A stretch of DNA of 64,000 nt, taken from Ailurus styani (taxonomy: Eukaryota > Chordata > Mammalia > Carnivora > Ailuridae). Below the pieces are notes generated by a model. That model did no database searches and was not told the origin of the DNA. It saw only the letters and a program-made list of their open reading frames with translations. The DNA is taken from positions 69,707-133,706 of the forward strand of contig LNAC01001208.1 of the NCBI GenBank assembly GCA_002007465.1, given 5' to 3'. The first letter of the stretch is position 1. Each line of letters opens with the position of its first letter. Made by a program: the position numbers and the translations under genes. Positions 22,641-34,238 of this stretch are shown here, in pieces.

Positions 22641-22904
22641 CTTCATTATTTAATCTTCATTATTTATAGATACTTTATTGTGAATTCACTAAAATATATT
22701 TGTAGCCCCCAAAATGGATACCTATACACTTTGGCAGTCATTTGTGGCCATGTGCATAGTGGCAGAAAATTTGAGTTGCTCTTTCCAGCTGAGGTCAAAC
22801 AAGGAAACTGCCTTTTTGTTTCAGCTCTCATTCTGAAAGTAACTGTCATTTTCACTATATATTTAATGCCATTTTTTTTGCATTTCTGTGATTTTTGTTG
22901 GTAA

Positions 22905-23280
22905 TTTCAATTTTTAAAATGGCCCCAAGCCAAATGTTGAAGTACTGTCTATGTTCCTAAGATCAAGAGGCTGTGATGTGCCTTATGGAGAAAATACATG
23001 TTTTAGATAAGTTTCGTTTAGGCATGAGTGATAGTGCCATTGGCCATCAGTTCAATGCAAATGAATCAACTACATATATAAAATAAGATGTTTTTAAACA
23101 GAAATACACATAAAACAAGGTTATGTATTGATTGGTTGATGAAAATGTTATGACCAGAGGCTCATGGAAGCCTAAGCCTGTATTTTCCCCAAGAGCAGTG
23201 GTTCAGTATTTACTAACTCAGCATTCATCATGACTTTATAGGACATAACTACCGCAAACAATGAGAACTGACTGTATGTT
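22905..23280 (+). mobile_element. Tigger/pogo-type DNA transposon relic with HTH coding remnant
   Basis: A plus-strand frame at about 22967-23080 reads AVMCLMEKIHVLDKFRLGMS, then DSAIGHQFNANESTTYIK and a stop. This resembles the CENP-B-type N-terminal helix-turn-helix of pogo/Tigger transposases. Upstream is ATGGCCCCAAGC, the likely start region of the ancestral transposase. Downstream, ACTACCGCAAACAATGAGA resembles a terminal end of this family. Far too short to encode an active transposase. Confidence 0.6.
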
Positions 23281-23380
23281 CAACTTTAATAAATAGTGTT
23301 CAANGCAACTTTAATAAATAGAGTTCAATAATTTAATAAAGTGATTATATCATCTGAGGAGCTTTAAAAACTCCCTTTGG

Positions 23381-24330
23381 GGCTAGTATCCAAAATCTAT
23401 AAAGAGCTTCTCAAACTCAACACCCATAAAACAAATAACCCAGTCAAGAAATGGGCAGAAGACATGAACAGACATTTCTCCAAAGAAGACATCCAAATGG
23501 CCAACAGACACATGAGAAAGTGCTCAACATCACTCGGCATCAGAGAAATACAAATTAAAACCACAGCGAGATACCACCTTACACCAGTCAGAATGGCTAA
23601 AATCAACAAGTCAGGAAATGACAGATGTTGGCGAGGTTGCGGAGAAAGGGGAACCCTCCTACACTGTTGGTGGGAATGCAAACTGGTGCAGCCACTCTGG
23701 AAAACAGTATGGAGATTCCTCAAAAAGTTGAAAATGGAGCTACCCTACGACCCAGCAATCGCACTACTGGGTATTTATCCTAAAGACACAAAGGTAGTGA
23801 TCCTCAGGGGCACGTGCACCCGAATGTTTATAGCAGCAATGTCCACAATAGCCAAACTATGGAAAGAACCTAGATGTCCATCAACAGATGAATGGATAAA
23901 GAAGATGTGGTATATATATACAATGGAATATTATGCAGCTATCAAAAGAAACGAAATCTTGCCATTCGCAACGACATGGATGGAACTGGAGGGTATTATG
24001 CTGAGCGAAATAAGTCAATCAGAGAAAGACAATTATCATATGATCTCTCTGATATGAGGAACTTGAGGGGCAGGGTGGGGGGTTGTGGGGGGTAGGGAGG
24101 GAAAAATAATGAAACAAGATGGGATGGGGAAGGAGACAAACCATAAGAGACTTCTAATCTCATAAAACAAACTGAGGGTTACTGGGGGGTGGGAGGGTAG
24201 GGATAGGGTGGATGGGTTATGGACATTGGGGAGGGTTTGTGCTTTGGTGAATGCTGTGAAAGATGTAAGCCTGATGATTCACAGACCTGTACCCCTTGGG
24301 CAAATAATAAAAATAAAATTAAAAAAAAAA
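23381..24330 (+). mobile_element. Young 5'-truncated LINE-1 (L1-3)
   Basis: A 950-bp insertion with a perfect 15-bp TSD, AAAAACTCCCTTTGG, at 23366-23380 and 24326-24340. It holds the end of ORF2, a G-rich 3'UTR (24058-24300) and an A-rich tail. About six base differences separate its coding part from L1-4 (37960-38635), so both are recent copies of one subfamily. Confidence 0.97.
23383..24057 (+). pseudogene. L1-3 ORF2 C-terminal segment, open
   Basis: About 225 codons of uninterrupted ORF2 C-terminus, from [20 protein letters not shown] to MISLI. The Cys-rich motif C-X3-C-X7-H-X4-C is intact as [18 protein letters not shown] (about residues 85-102). In L1 this region helps nucleic-acid binding and retrotransposition. 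Endonuclease and RT are missing because reverse transcription stopped early. The apparent ATG belongs to flanking DNA, so no protein is expected. Confidence 0.9.
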
Positions 24331-24530
24331 CTCCCTTTGGTTAAGCCACACCCAGACCAATTAAATTAGTATCTCTGGTTGGGGAATCCAGAGACAGTGG
24401 TCTTAAAGCCCATGATTGTCCCTAATAGAAATACAAGGAGAGAAAACAGGACTGTCACAACAGCGAACACTGTCTATATATAGCTCTTACTAGATGAATA
24501 GTTGTTGCTTTCACTTGCATGTATTCTTTT

Positions 24531-24714
24531 TTTTTAAGATTTTATTTATTTATTTGAAGAAAATGAGAGAGAGCACAAGAGGAGAGAGGGTCAGAGGGAG
24601 AAGCAGACTGCCCGCTGAGCAGGGAGCCCAACATGGGACTCAATCCTGGGACTTCAGGATCATGATCCGAGCCAAAGGCAGTTGCTTAACCAACTGAGTC
24701 ACCCAGGCATCCCA
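24531..24714 (-). mobile_element. CAN-SINE (older type), antisense
   Basis: Poly-T, GAGAGAGAGCACAAGAGG block, CCCGCTGAGCAGGGAGCCC, terminal GAGTCACCCAGGCATCCC. An 18-bp TSD, ACTTGCATGTATTCTTTT, lies at 24513-24530 and 24715-24732. The GCACAAG-type middle marks an older CAN-SINE subfamily than the copies at 2293 or 10479. Confidence 0.94.
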
Positions 24715-24732
24715 ACTTGCATGTATTCTTTT

Positions 24733-25394
24733 GGGTTCTTTTAATTAAGTGTTGCATTCTCTCTGTATGGTATGTATATTTAAAAACATACAATCAATGG
24801 GGAAAAAAACCAATCACTTGTCTGGAAGATAAATGACAAGAACTATCCCCATAGCAAGGTGCAACTCACAGGCCTGGACTTGATTATAAAGAGCAAACAA
24901 CCACTTGGCCAACAGAAGTAATCACCTACCAGGCACACGTGCCTCTCTCAGCACCTGTAATCTTGAGCAAAGGGAGAACAGGGAAGTCATGTAGCAATCA
25001 GATAGTTTCTGCAATAGGAAGCTGAGGTGAGGATTGATTTCCAAGTGCCAAAGAACAGCTCTGTGTTATTGGGAAATCAGTAGCTCCTGTCAAAGCCAGC
25101 AGTGCCAATTTCTACTAAAGTCTTCACAAACTTAGCTGAAAAAAGTCAAACTTCCACTATACCAAGAGGATTTGCTCTGTTGTTGTAATAATTATAACCG
25201 CTTGGGTTAGGTGGTGAGATTATAAGATCCACTTCTCATTTACCAAGACAACCAAGAGCTGCTTAAAGCAGTTTCTTTACACAGCCTTCAGGACCACCTG
25301 AAGGTATTTATGCATTTGCCTCCAGGGTGGGAAGCCCCAACCATTAGGGTTGAATTGGAAATTGCTGAAGGCCTGTGTGAGTTGTCTGGCAATT
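24733..25394. other. No recognised feature
   Basis: No repeat or gene recognised. Confidence 0.4.
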
Positions 25395-25720
25395 CTCAAA
25401 GTGTGGTTCCCAGACCACAACAACAGTGTCACCTGGAACTTGTTAGACATGCAAATGTTTAGGTGCCATCCCAGTACAGTTGCCAGATAACACAGTATGC
25501 CCAGTTAAATGAGAACTTCAGATAAACAATGATTTAAGATTAAAAAAACAATGATTTTTGGGAGTCGTGTATTTTTACTAGCCAATCTGATGACCCTACA
25601 TCCCAGACCTATGGAATCCAAAACTCTGGGGGTGGGGCTCAGCAAAAGGTATTTTGAGGAACCTCCCCAGTAATTTGTATGTCTGCTAAAGCTTAAGGAC
25701 CATTGCTCTGGTTTCAGCTT
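25395..25720. mobile_element. MER5-type hAT element, split
   Basis: Left part CAAAGTGTGGTTCCCAGACC, then GTCACCTGGAACTTGTTAGA. Right part CTCTGGGGGTGGGGCTCAG and ending AAGGACCATTGCTCTGG. The two halves of a MER5A-like element are separated by a second element at 25476-25600. Confidence 0.75.
25476..25600. mobile_element. Palindromic MITE-like element nested in MER5
   Basis: Starts GTTGCCAGATAACACAGTAT, then CCCAGTTAAATGAGAACTTC, and ends with a partial reverse complement (CTAGCCAATCTGATGACCC). It is related to the better copy at 49387-49590. Family name not certain. Confidence 0.6.
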
Positions 25721-25780
25721 TCTATCCTATTTGATCAAGGAAAGGATTAATTTTATTGGAGTCATATCTCGGTGCTTGGA

Positions 25781-25840
25781 TTTTTAAAAATTTAATTAAT
25801 TAATTTTTTATTATTATGTTCAGTTAGCCAACATTTTACC
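25781..25840 (-). mobile_element. L1 3'-end tail fragment
   Basis: Poly-T/AATT run followed by ATTATGTTCAGTTAGCCAAC, the antisense of the carnivoran L1 3' terminus. Confidence 0.65.
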
Positions 25841-26334
25841 AGCAAGAAATACCTGAGAGCTAAGCCCAATTTCCCCCCTCATACTGGAACTAAATAGCTC
25901 ATTATATAAGTCCTTTTGTAACTCATGTTGGGCAGGGACCTGACTGCAGTCTCAAGAATTGACTTTCTCTTTAGGTACAGGTGGATGCCTCAGGGAGCAC
26001 ATTTCCTGGGTTTTGGTGGCTGCCCCCATTGCAGTTTGCTATAGCATGGGACCTCTGACCAGACAGGTGGCAAGATTGTCTGTTTCTGTGACCCTTGGCA
26101 AGATTGATGTATAGACTTCTTTGACTTCGTTGTTGCCACACCACAGTAGCTGTTGTACTTTTTTACCTCTGGGTGCCCATGAAAGTCTTGTGTCATCTGA
26201 ATAAGGTGACAGTTAATATAATGATGCCATCCCTATGCTTCTTTTCACAGCAGCACATACTGCTTTACTGTAGGAACCCACTATTATAGAGTATCTGAGC
26301 AGGGTAAGTCCAGGGCAAAATATTAGAGTTCGAG
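25841..26334. other. No recognised feature
   Basis: No repeat or credible gene. The 25990-26196 minus-strand frame has no known domain. Confidence 0.4.
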
Positions 26335-26595
26335 TAGTGGTGATAACTAATAATAACCAGCAATTATTGAGAACCTACTATATGCTAGGCTTATGCTAAG
26401 TGCATAACATATAACATCACAGGGCTTATTAGTCATCATAATATCCCTGTAAATTCAGGACTATTTTCCCATTTTAAGGTAAGGAAGTTGAGTTTTAGCA
26501 AGGGCATATAACTTGCTTACATTCTTACAACTAGGAAATGAAGTTTTTTGAATGCCCATTTGTCCAATTCCACAGCTAGTGCTCTAAACCCTAAT
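26335..26595 (-). mobile_element. MIR, antisense
   Basis: ACCTACTATATGCTAGGCTT, TAATATCCCTGTAAATTCAG, TTTTCCCATTTTAAGGTAAG, and a weak AACTTGCTTACATTCTTACA follow the MIR reverse complement in order. A second MIR/L2-like piece lies at about 26650-26770 (GGGCAGGCACTGTGCTAGG). Confidence 0.75.
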
Positions 26596-26599
26596 GTCC

Positions 26600-28069
26600 A
26601 TTGCTTTCCTCTTGGGAAATTAACATTAGTTAAAAGCCTTTGTGGGAAACACCACATTTGTTGATGCATATCAGGCCCATACCGTGGGCAGGCACTGTGC
26701 TAGGTGCTATGGGAATCAGAAGTACCTCAGATACAGTCCCTGTATTCTGAGAGCCATACATGGATGACGGGGCAGTATGTTTGAAATAATAACCACTATC
26801 TCTCCTCCTGTGTATTTATCCTCCCTTATGGAGCCAGCTCTTTGCACTCATGCAAGAACTGGGCAGCAGAAATCACAAAAAGAAAGGAATCTCTCTTCTT
26901 GGCTCTTGAATTTGGAAGTTTAATACTTTGGCAGATGGGAAGGACTCCCAAAATGGGTAAAATATTTAGGAGAATACTTCATGAGGGGAGCAAGTATTTC
27001 CCATCTTAGACTAGAAAATGACTTCCAAGATAGAAAGGGAGAGGTGGCTCACAGAAAGTGAGGTGTTTTGGTCTTGTTTCCTGAATCATGTCCTAGGAAG
27101 GCAATAGACAATCCTACTCCCCCTCTGATGCTTGTGTGGACTACATGAACAGGATGGCCTTTGTCCTATTGCCAGAGTGGGGCTCAGAAAAATGGCAAGT
27201 ACCAGAGTAGAAATGGCAATACTAGTATCTGGGCAGGCAAGGTTTGGCATGCTCTTATGGAGTTTCATACACTTCAGCATGGCAGAGTCTTAGACAATGA
27301 ACTTTTATGAACCCCAAATGGGCACTGAAATAGCATCAAGAACTTCTAGATATGAAAGAGCCACAGATGGGAAGAAGAGATGTCTCCATGGCAATGTATA
27401 AGGACCAATGCCTACCTTAGGACTCTTCAGTGTGGAAGGTTGACACTGAAGATCAGATGGTCCTTCCCCAGTAATGGCACCAATCTTAGTTCCCCCCAAA
27501 CTTAGATGCCATTCCTGGAAAGTAACTTTAAGTTAACTGAGATAAAGTTTCTGCTATCTAGGCTGAATGGGGACTTGAAATAGAAATTAAGACTAATGAT
27601 AGAAAAATAGCAACTGTTGTCTGGCTCACTTGTGCCAGGAAAATTTGTGGAAGACTTTGGCATTCGTGAAAAAAGATCATTGGATATCCTGTCTAGGGTA
27701 CCCTCCCAGGCTATCTTAGCCTTTCATTGCCTTAGAGCTATCTTACAGCTCTATACATTATAGCAAAACTATAGTAATTGAAGTGATTCTTGTCCATAGA
27801 AATATAAATAGTGTCAATTAATTGTAATTCATGCAATTGTCAATGCAATTAATTATTGCACAGTGGGTATTGGCCAGTTTTGCATCTGTTTATAGATTCA
27901 TTTCAGCATTTTTGATAGTCTATGTTTTTTAAATTCTTTTTTGAACTGATTACAGTATCTTACTGGTTTCCTCATTAATTGAAGAGTTGAGTAAATTTTT
28001 GATGTGTATTCATTTTATAGCTCTATGAGAATCATAGTTTTTACCTTTGAAAAAAATTATCTTTGACTT
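26600..28069. other. No recognised feature besides a MIR/L2-like piece
   Basis: The 26650-26770 piece is mentioned with the preceding MIR. The remainder is AT-rich and unrecognised; the frames at 27086-27280 and 27305-27499 are not supported. A diverged L1-like stretch (TTTTTGAACTGATTACAGTA, CTCATTAATTGAAGAGTTG) may occupy 27900-28069. Confidence 0.4.
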
Positions 28070-29044
28070 CCAATTTCTGGTCTGTATGTAAGGAACTTAG
28101 AAGTCTTCATCCTAAACAACCAGTAAAAATCTGAGCAAAATGAAAAATCAAAAACTCTTCTTAGGTTTGTCAGAGAAGTGAGGTTAAAGGGCATACAGAT
28201 ACCCCAAAATTGGAGAGATGGACAGGTGGATGCAGAAAATCACAACTTACTGGTTCAGAAACCCCAAGCAAAAACCTCCATGGATACTAGTTTCATGGGA
28301 GGAAATTCTGAATAAAATTGATGATTTTCTGGAGACTCAATGTGGACAAGTCTGAGAGATAAAAAACTTCAGGGAGCCCCAGGTATTTTGGGGCCCCCAC
28401 ACTTTTGCAAGTTTTACATCCAGGAGGTCTACAAGGTTCTCACAGTGAAGATCTTCCCTCAAGCTTCACACTGGAGAAGCCATTTTGAAACCCCAAGACC
28501 ATTCTGTTCTTCTCAACAAGGTTTGCACCCCACAGATGCTCTTTTACCAGAATCTAATCTACTGTGGTTTTATCAGAACTAAGCAACCTAGAGGAAGCAA
28601 AATACCCAACTTCAGGCTCCTTTAGCCATCCTATACCATGTAAAGGAGTGGGGGAAAAACACAGAGAAGCACTTACAAAGTTCATAGCCAGTGATCTTGT
28701 AAGTGAAATGAATAACAATGATATGAGGGATTGGAAGGAGGAATTAAGAATGTTTTATTATTATAAGGTTCTTGCACTATCTGTGAAACAGCACATCATA
28801 ATATCATTTGGAAGTAAACTTGGATTAGTTATAAATGTATAAGGCAAACTCCAGGGCAACCACTAAAAAGAAAATAAAAGTAAAAAGGAAGTATAATGAA
28901 TATGTTATGAAAGGAGAGAAAATGAAACATGTAAAATGCTCAATTAAAACCACAAAGGTGGAAAGAGTGGAAGACAGAAAAGGAACACAGAACAAAGCTT
29001 TCTATTTTCAAATATATGTTGTGTATAAGAAACACACTTTATTT

Positions 29045-29238
29045 TTTTAATTTTTTAAAAGATTTTATTTATTTGAGAGAGAGATAGAGCACAAGCGGGG
29101 GGCAGGTGGGTATTGAGGGACAGAAGGAGGAGCAGACTCCCCGCTGAGCAGGGAGCTTGATGTGGGGCTCAATCCCAGGACCCTGAGACCATGACCTGAA
29201 CTGAAGGCAACAGCTTAACTGAGCCACCCAGGAACCCC
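29045..29238 (-). mobile_element. CAN-SINE (older type) in L1M
   Basis: Antisense SINE with GAGATAGAGCACAAGCG, CCCCGCTGAGCAGGGAGC, terminal GAGCCACCCAGGAACCCC. TSD AAGAAACACACTTTATTT at 29027-29044 and 29239-29256. Confidence 0.93.
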
Positions 29239-29253
29239 AAGAAACACACTTTA

Positions 29254-30525
29254 TTTTAATTAATTAATTAATTAATTAATTAATTAATTAATGTTATATT
29301 ATGTTATGTTAGTCACCATGGAATACATCATTGGTTTTTGATGTAGTGTTCCATGATTTATTGTTTTCATATAACACCCAGTGCTCCATGCAATCTGTGC
29401 CCTCCTTAATACCCATCACCAGGCTAATGCATCCCTTCACTCCCCCCTCCCTTCTAAAACCCTCAGTTTGTTTCTCAGAGTCCATGGTCTCTCATTGTCT
29501 GTCTCCCGCTCCGATTTCCCCCCTTCATTTTTCCCTTCCTTCTCCTAATGTCCTCTATGCTATTCCTTATGTTCCACATATAAGTGAAACCATATGATAA
29601 TTGACTTTCTCTGCTCGACTTATTTCACTCAGCATAATCACCTCCAGTTCTGTCCATGTTGATGCAAAAGTTGGGTGTTCATCCTTTCTGATGGCTCAAT
29701 AATATTCCATTGTGTATATAGACCACATCTTCTTTACCCATTTGTCTGTTGAAGGGCATCTCAGCTCTTTCTACAGTTTGGCTAGTGTGGATATTGTTGC
29801 TATGAACATTGGGGTGCATGTGGCCCTTATTTTCACGACATCTGTATCTTTGGGGTAAATACCCAGTGGTGCAATTTCTGGATCCTAGGGTAGCTCTATT
29901 TTTAACTTTTTGAGGAACCTACACACTGTTTTCCAAAGTGGCTGTACCAACTTGCCTTCCCACCAACAGTGTAAGAGGGTTCCCCTTTCTCCACAACCTC
30001 TCCAACATTTGTTGTTTCTTGCCTTGTCAAATTTTACCATTCTAACTGGTGTAAGGTGGTATCTCAATGTGGTTTGATTTGAATTTCCCTGATGGCTGAT
30101 GATGATGAACATTTTTTCATATGTCTGTTAGCCATTTGTATATCTTCTTTTGAGAAGTGTCCATTCCTGTCTTCTGCTCATTTTTTGACATGATTATTTG
30201 TTTTTTGGTTGTTGAATTTGAGAAGTTGTTTATAGATTTTGGATATCAGCCCTTTATCTGTAATGTCATTTGCAAATATCTTCTCCCATTCTGTGGGTTT
30301 CCTCTTTGTTTTGTTGACTGTTTTCTTTGCTGTGCAGAAGCTTTTTGTCTTGATGAGGTCCCAAAAGTTCATTTTCACTTTTGTTTTCTTTGCCTTTGGA
30401 GACATGTCTTGAAAGAAATTGCTGTGGTCGATGTCAAAGAGGTCCCTGCCTATGTTCTCCTCTAGGACTTTGATGGATTCCTGTCTCACATTGAGGTCTT
30501 TCATCCATTTAGAGTTTATATTTGA
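29254..30525 (-). mobile_element. 5'-truncated L1 (L1-8) beside the SINE, antisense
   Basis: Starts with an (AATT)n tail at 29257-29291, then the carnivoran L1 3' end (TTTTTGATGTAGTGTTCCAT, CACCCAGTGCTCCATGCAA). On the minus strand it gives ORF2 C-terminal pieces: 29885-30112 ([19 protein letters not shown]) and 30178-30534 (NVRQESIKVLEENIGRDLF, then [20 protein letters not shown]). A TSD, GAAAYACACTTTA, lies at 29241-29253 and 30526-30538, sharing its target with the earlier SINE. In the Cys-rich motif the last Cys reads Gly. Confidence 0.9.
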
Positions 30526-31592
30526 GAAATACACTTTAAATATAGAGACATATGTAGATCAAAAGCAAAGGGAAGGAAAAAGGTATACCATGCTAACACT
30601 AATCAAAAGAAAGTTGGAGTGGCTATATTAATTTCAGACAGAGTAAACTTCAAAGCAAGGAAATTTTTCAGGGATGAAGAGAGGCATTACATAGTAACAA
30701 ATGAGATATAATGATCCTTAATGCATATACATATAACAACAGTGTGTCAAACTACATGAGGCAAAAACTGATAGAATTGCAAGAACTATGTGAATCCATT
30801 ATTACAGTTGGAGACTTCAAAATTCTCTATCAGAAATGGACAGATCTATCAGGCAGAACAGCAGTAAGGGTATTACTGACATCAACAGCACCATCAGTTA
30901 CCTAGATATAATTGACACTTACAGAGCTCTTCATCCAACACCAGCAGAATAAGCATTCTTCCAAGTTCATGTTGGAAATTTCACCAAGATAGACCACATT
31001 CTAGGCTATAAAATACACCTTAACAAATTTAAAAGACTATAAATCATACAATATATATTCTCAGACCACAAAGGAATTAAACTAGAAATCAGTAACAGAA
31101 GTATAGCTGGAAAATATAAAAATATTTAGAGATTAATCAACATAGTTCCAAATAGTGCATGAGTCAAAGAAGAAATCTCAAGAAGAGTTAAAAAATACTT
31201 TGAACTAAATGAAAATGAAAATACAACTTTGCAGATTTTGTAGGATTCAGTGAAAGTAGTACTTAGAGTGAAATTTGTAGCATTAAATATTTATATTAGA
31301 AAAGAAGGAAGATCTAAAATGAATAATCTATGTTTCCTTCCTAGGAAACTAGAAAAAGAAAAGCAAATTAAATCCAAAGGCATAAGAAAGGAAATAATAA
31401 AAATAAGACCAAAAATCAATGAATTGAAAACAGGAACTCAATACAGAAAATGAATTAAACCAAATGCTGATTCTTTGAAAAGACAAGAAAATCAATAAGC
31501 CTTTTCCAGGCTAACTAAGAAAAAACAAGACACAATTTATTACTATCAGAAGTAAAAGAGAAGAGATGATATGGACATTAAAAGAATAATAA

Positions 31593-31787
31593 GGGGCGCT
31601 TGGGTGGCTCAGTGGGTTAAAGCCTCGCCTTTGGCTCAGGTCGTGATCTCAGGGTCCTGGAATCGAGCCCCAGATCAGGCTCCCTGCTCAGTGGGGAGTC
31701 TGCTTCCCCCTCTCTCTCTGCCTGCTTCTCTGCCTACTTGTGATCTCTCTATCTGTGTCAAATAAATAAATAAAATCTTAAAAAAAC
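31593..31787 (+). mobile_element. CAN-SINE (mustelid type), sense
   Basis: GGGGCGCTTGGGTGGCTCAG, GTCCTGGAATCGAGCCCC (B-box region), CTCTGCCTGCTTCTCTGCCT, (AAAT)n and poly-A. TSD AAAAGAATAATAA at 31580-31592 and 31788-31800. Confidence 0.96.
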
Positions 31788-32248
31788 AAAAGAATAATAA
31801 AACAACACCATGAACAACTCTATGCCAAAATGAAGTGGACCAATTCCTTGAAAGACAAAATCTGCCCAAACTCACACAAAAAGAAATAGACAATCTGAAT
31901 TTAGCTTTTGAATGTTATCTATTTCTAGTCTTTATCTATTGAATCAATCAATTTATCAAATTAAATCAATAATTAATAACCTTCCAAAACAGAAAGTTCC
32001 AGGACCAGATGGATTCACTGGTGAATTCTATCAGACATTTAAGTTATACCAATTCTCCATAATCTCTTCCAGAACAAAGAAGCAGAGAGACTATTTCCTA
32101 ACCCACTCTCTGAGGTCAGCATTATGCTGTACTAAAATCAGACAAAGACATTACAAGAAAAGAGAACTACATACCAATATGAACATACATGCAAAAAATC
32201 CTAAAAATATTAGCAAATCAAATCCAACAATGTATAAAAAGAATTATT

Positions 32249-32384
32249 AAGGAGGGCACATGATATCATGAGCACTGGGTGTTATACACAACTAATGAAT
32301 AATTGAACACGGCACCAAAAACTAATGATGTACTCTATGCTGGCTAGTTGAGTTTAAATTAAAAAAAAAGAGAAAAGATTAAAA
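32249..32384 (+). mobile_element. L1 3'UTR tail insertion in L1M
   Basis: AAGGAGGGCACATGATATCA, GAGCACTGGGTGTTATACAC, then CTAGTTGAGTTTAAATT and A-rich tail: only the last 120 bases of a carnivoran L1. TSD AAAAAGAATTATT at 32236-32248 and 32385-32397. Confidence 0.9.
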
Positions 32385-32558
32385 AAAAAGAATTATTTAC
32401 AATGACCAAGTGGGATATATCACAGATATGTAATGCTGATTCGACATTTGGAAATAATTAATGTAATTCATTATATCAATAAGCTAAAAAAAAGTTACAT
32501 GATCCTTTCAATTGATACAGAAAAAGCATTTGACAAATCTAATACCCATTCATGATTT

Positions 32559-32773
32559 ATTTTTTATTTTATTTTTAAAAAGATTTTATTTATTTATTTA
32601 TTTGAGAGAAAGCATGAAAGAGAGAGAAGGAGAACACAGTAGGGGGAGGGGCAGAGGGAGAAGCAGACTCCCCGCTGAGCAGGGAGCTGGATGTGGGGCT
32701 CCATCCCAGGACCCTGGGATCAGGACCCAAGCCGAAGACAGATGCTTAACCAACTGAGCGACCCAGGTGTCCC
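32559..32773 (-). mobile_element. CAN-SINE (older type) in L1M
   Basis: Antisense: (TTTA)n, GA-rich block with GGCAGAGGGAGAAGCAG, CCCCGCTGAGCAGGGAGC, terminal GAGCGACCCAGGTGTCC. TSD CCCATTCATGATTT at 32545-32558 and 32774-32787. Confidence 0.94.
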
Positions 32774-33707
32774 CCCATTCATGATTTTAAAAAATCTCAG
32801 CAAATTAAGAATAGAGAAGAGCTCTATGTTCCTCAAAACTTGTTCCTCAGCAGAACATCTACAAAAATTCTACAGCTAATGTAGTATTTACTGGTCAGAA
32901 ACTAGAAGCTTTCCCACTCAAACTGAACAAAGCAAAAATATTCTCTCTTATTACTTCTTTTCAACAACAACTTGGAGGGCCTAACTAGTGCAATAAGACA
33001 AGAAAATGAAAAAAACATATACAGATTGAGAAGGAAGAAATAAAATTGTCTTTGGTCCCAGATGACATAATTATCTATGTAGAAAATTCAAAAGACTTGC
33101 CAAAAGCATAAGAAGGAAACAAAAAATATCTCTTGAACAAATTAACAGTTATAGCAAGGTTGCAGGATACAAGGTTCATATACACACTCGATTACTTTCT
33201 TCTATACCAGCAATGAACAAGTGGAATCTGAAATTAAAAACACATTACCATTTACATTAGCAGTACCAAATATTAAGTTTATATAAGTTTAGTAAAGTAT
33301 GTACAAGATCTATATTAGGAAAACTATAAAGCGCTGATAAAAGAAATCAAAGAAGGTAATGAAGAAATATTACATATCTATGTGTAAGACTCAATATTGT
33401 CAGATGTCAGTTATTTCCATCTTTAACTTTAGATTCAAGAAAATCCCAATCACAATTCCAGCAAGTGTTTTTGCAAATATCAACAAACTGATTCTTCAGT
33501 TTATATGGAGACGTAGAAATGCAAAATTGGCAATACAATATTAAAAGAGAAGAACAAAGTTGGAGGACTGACACTACCAAACTTCAAGACTTACTGTAAA
33601 GCAACAGTTATCAAGACAGTGGTATTGATGAAATTATAGGCAAATATATCAGTGGAACAAACTAGGGAGTCCAGAAATAGACCCACATAAATATAGTCAA
33701 CCGGCCT

Positions 33708-33724
33708 CTTTTTTTTTTAAAGAT

Positions 33725-33780
<56 letters not shown>

Positions 33781-33936
33781 GAGAGAGAGAGATAGCAGTG
33801 GGAAGGGTAAAGGGAGGAGAACACAAGCAGGCTCCCCACTGAGTGGGGAGTCTGATGCGGGGTTCAATCGCAGGACCCTAAGATCAAGCCAAAATCAAGG
33901 GTTGGACACATAATCCACTGAGTCACCCAGGCACCG
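33708..33936 (-). mobile_element. CAN-SINE with expanded (TTTA)n tail in L1M
   Basis: Poly-T and about twelve TTTA units (33724-33779), GA-rich block, CTCCCCACTGAGTGGGGAG, terminal GAGTCACCCAGGCACC. The L1M text TAGTCAAC (about 33694) resumes as TAATCAACTGATC (about 33937), giving a short, decayed TSD. Confidence 0.88.
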
Positions 33937-34048
33937 CTAATCAACTGATCTTTGACAAAAGAGCAGAAACAATACAATGGAACAAAGATAGTCTCTTCAA
34001 CAAATTGTGCTGTAACAACTGAACATCCACATGCAAAAAGTGAATCTA

Positions 34049-34238
34049 GGGTGCCTTGGTGGCTCAGTGTTTTAAGCCTCTGCCTTTGGCTCAGGTCATG
34101 ATCTCAGGGTCCTGGGATCGAGGCCCACATCGGGCTCCCTGCTCGGTGGGGAGCCCGCTTCCTCCTCTCTCTCTGCCTGCTTCTCTGTCTACTTTAATCT
34201 CTCTCTCTCTGTGTGTCAAATAAGTAAAATCTTTAAAA
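34049..34238 (+). mobile_element. CAN-SINE (mustelid type) in L1M
   Basis: GGTGCCTTGGTGGCTCAG, GGGTCCTGGGATCGAGGCCC, CTCTGCCTGCTTCTCTG, poly-A. TSD AAAAGTGAATCTA/AAAAGTAAATCTA at 34036-34048 and 34239-34251. Confidence 0.95.

Noticed and set aside
31593..31700. tRNA gene
   Set aside because: The A- and B-box-like segments belong to the tRNA-derived head of a CAN-SINE, followed by a SINE body and A tail; the same holds for the other SINE copies.
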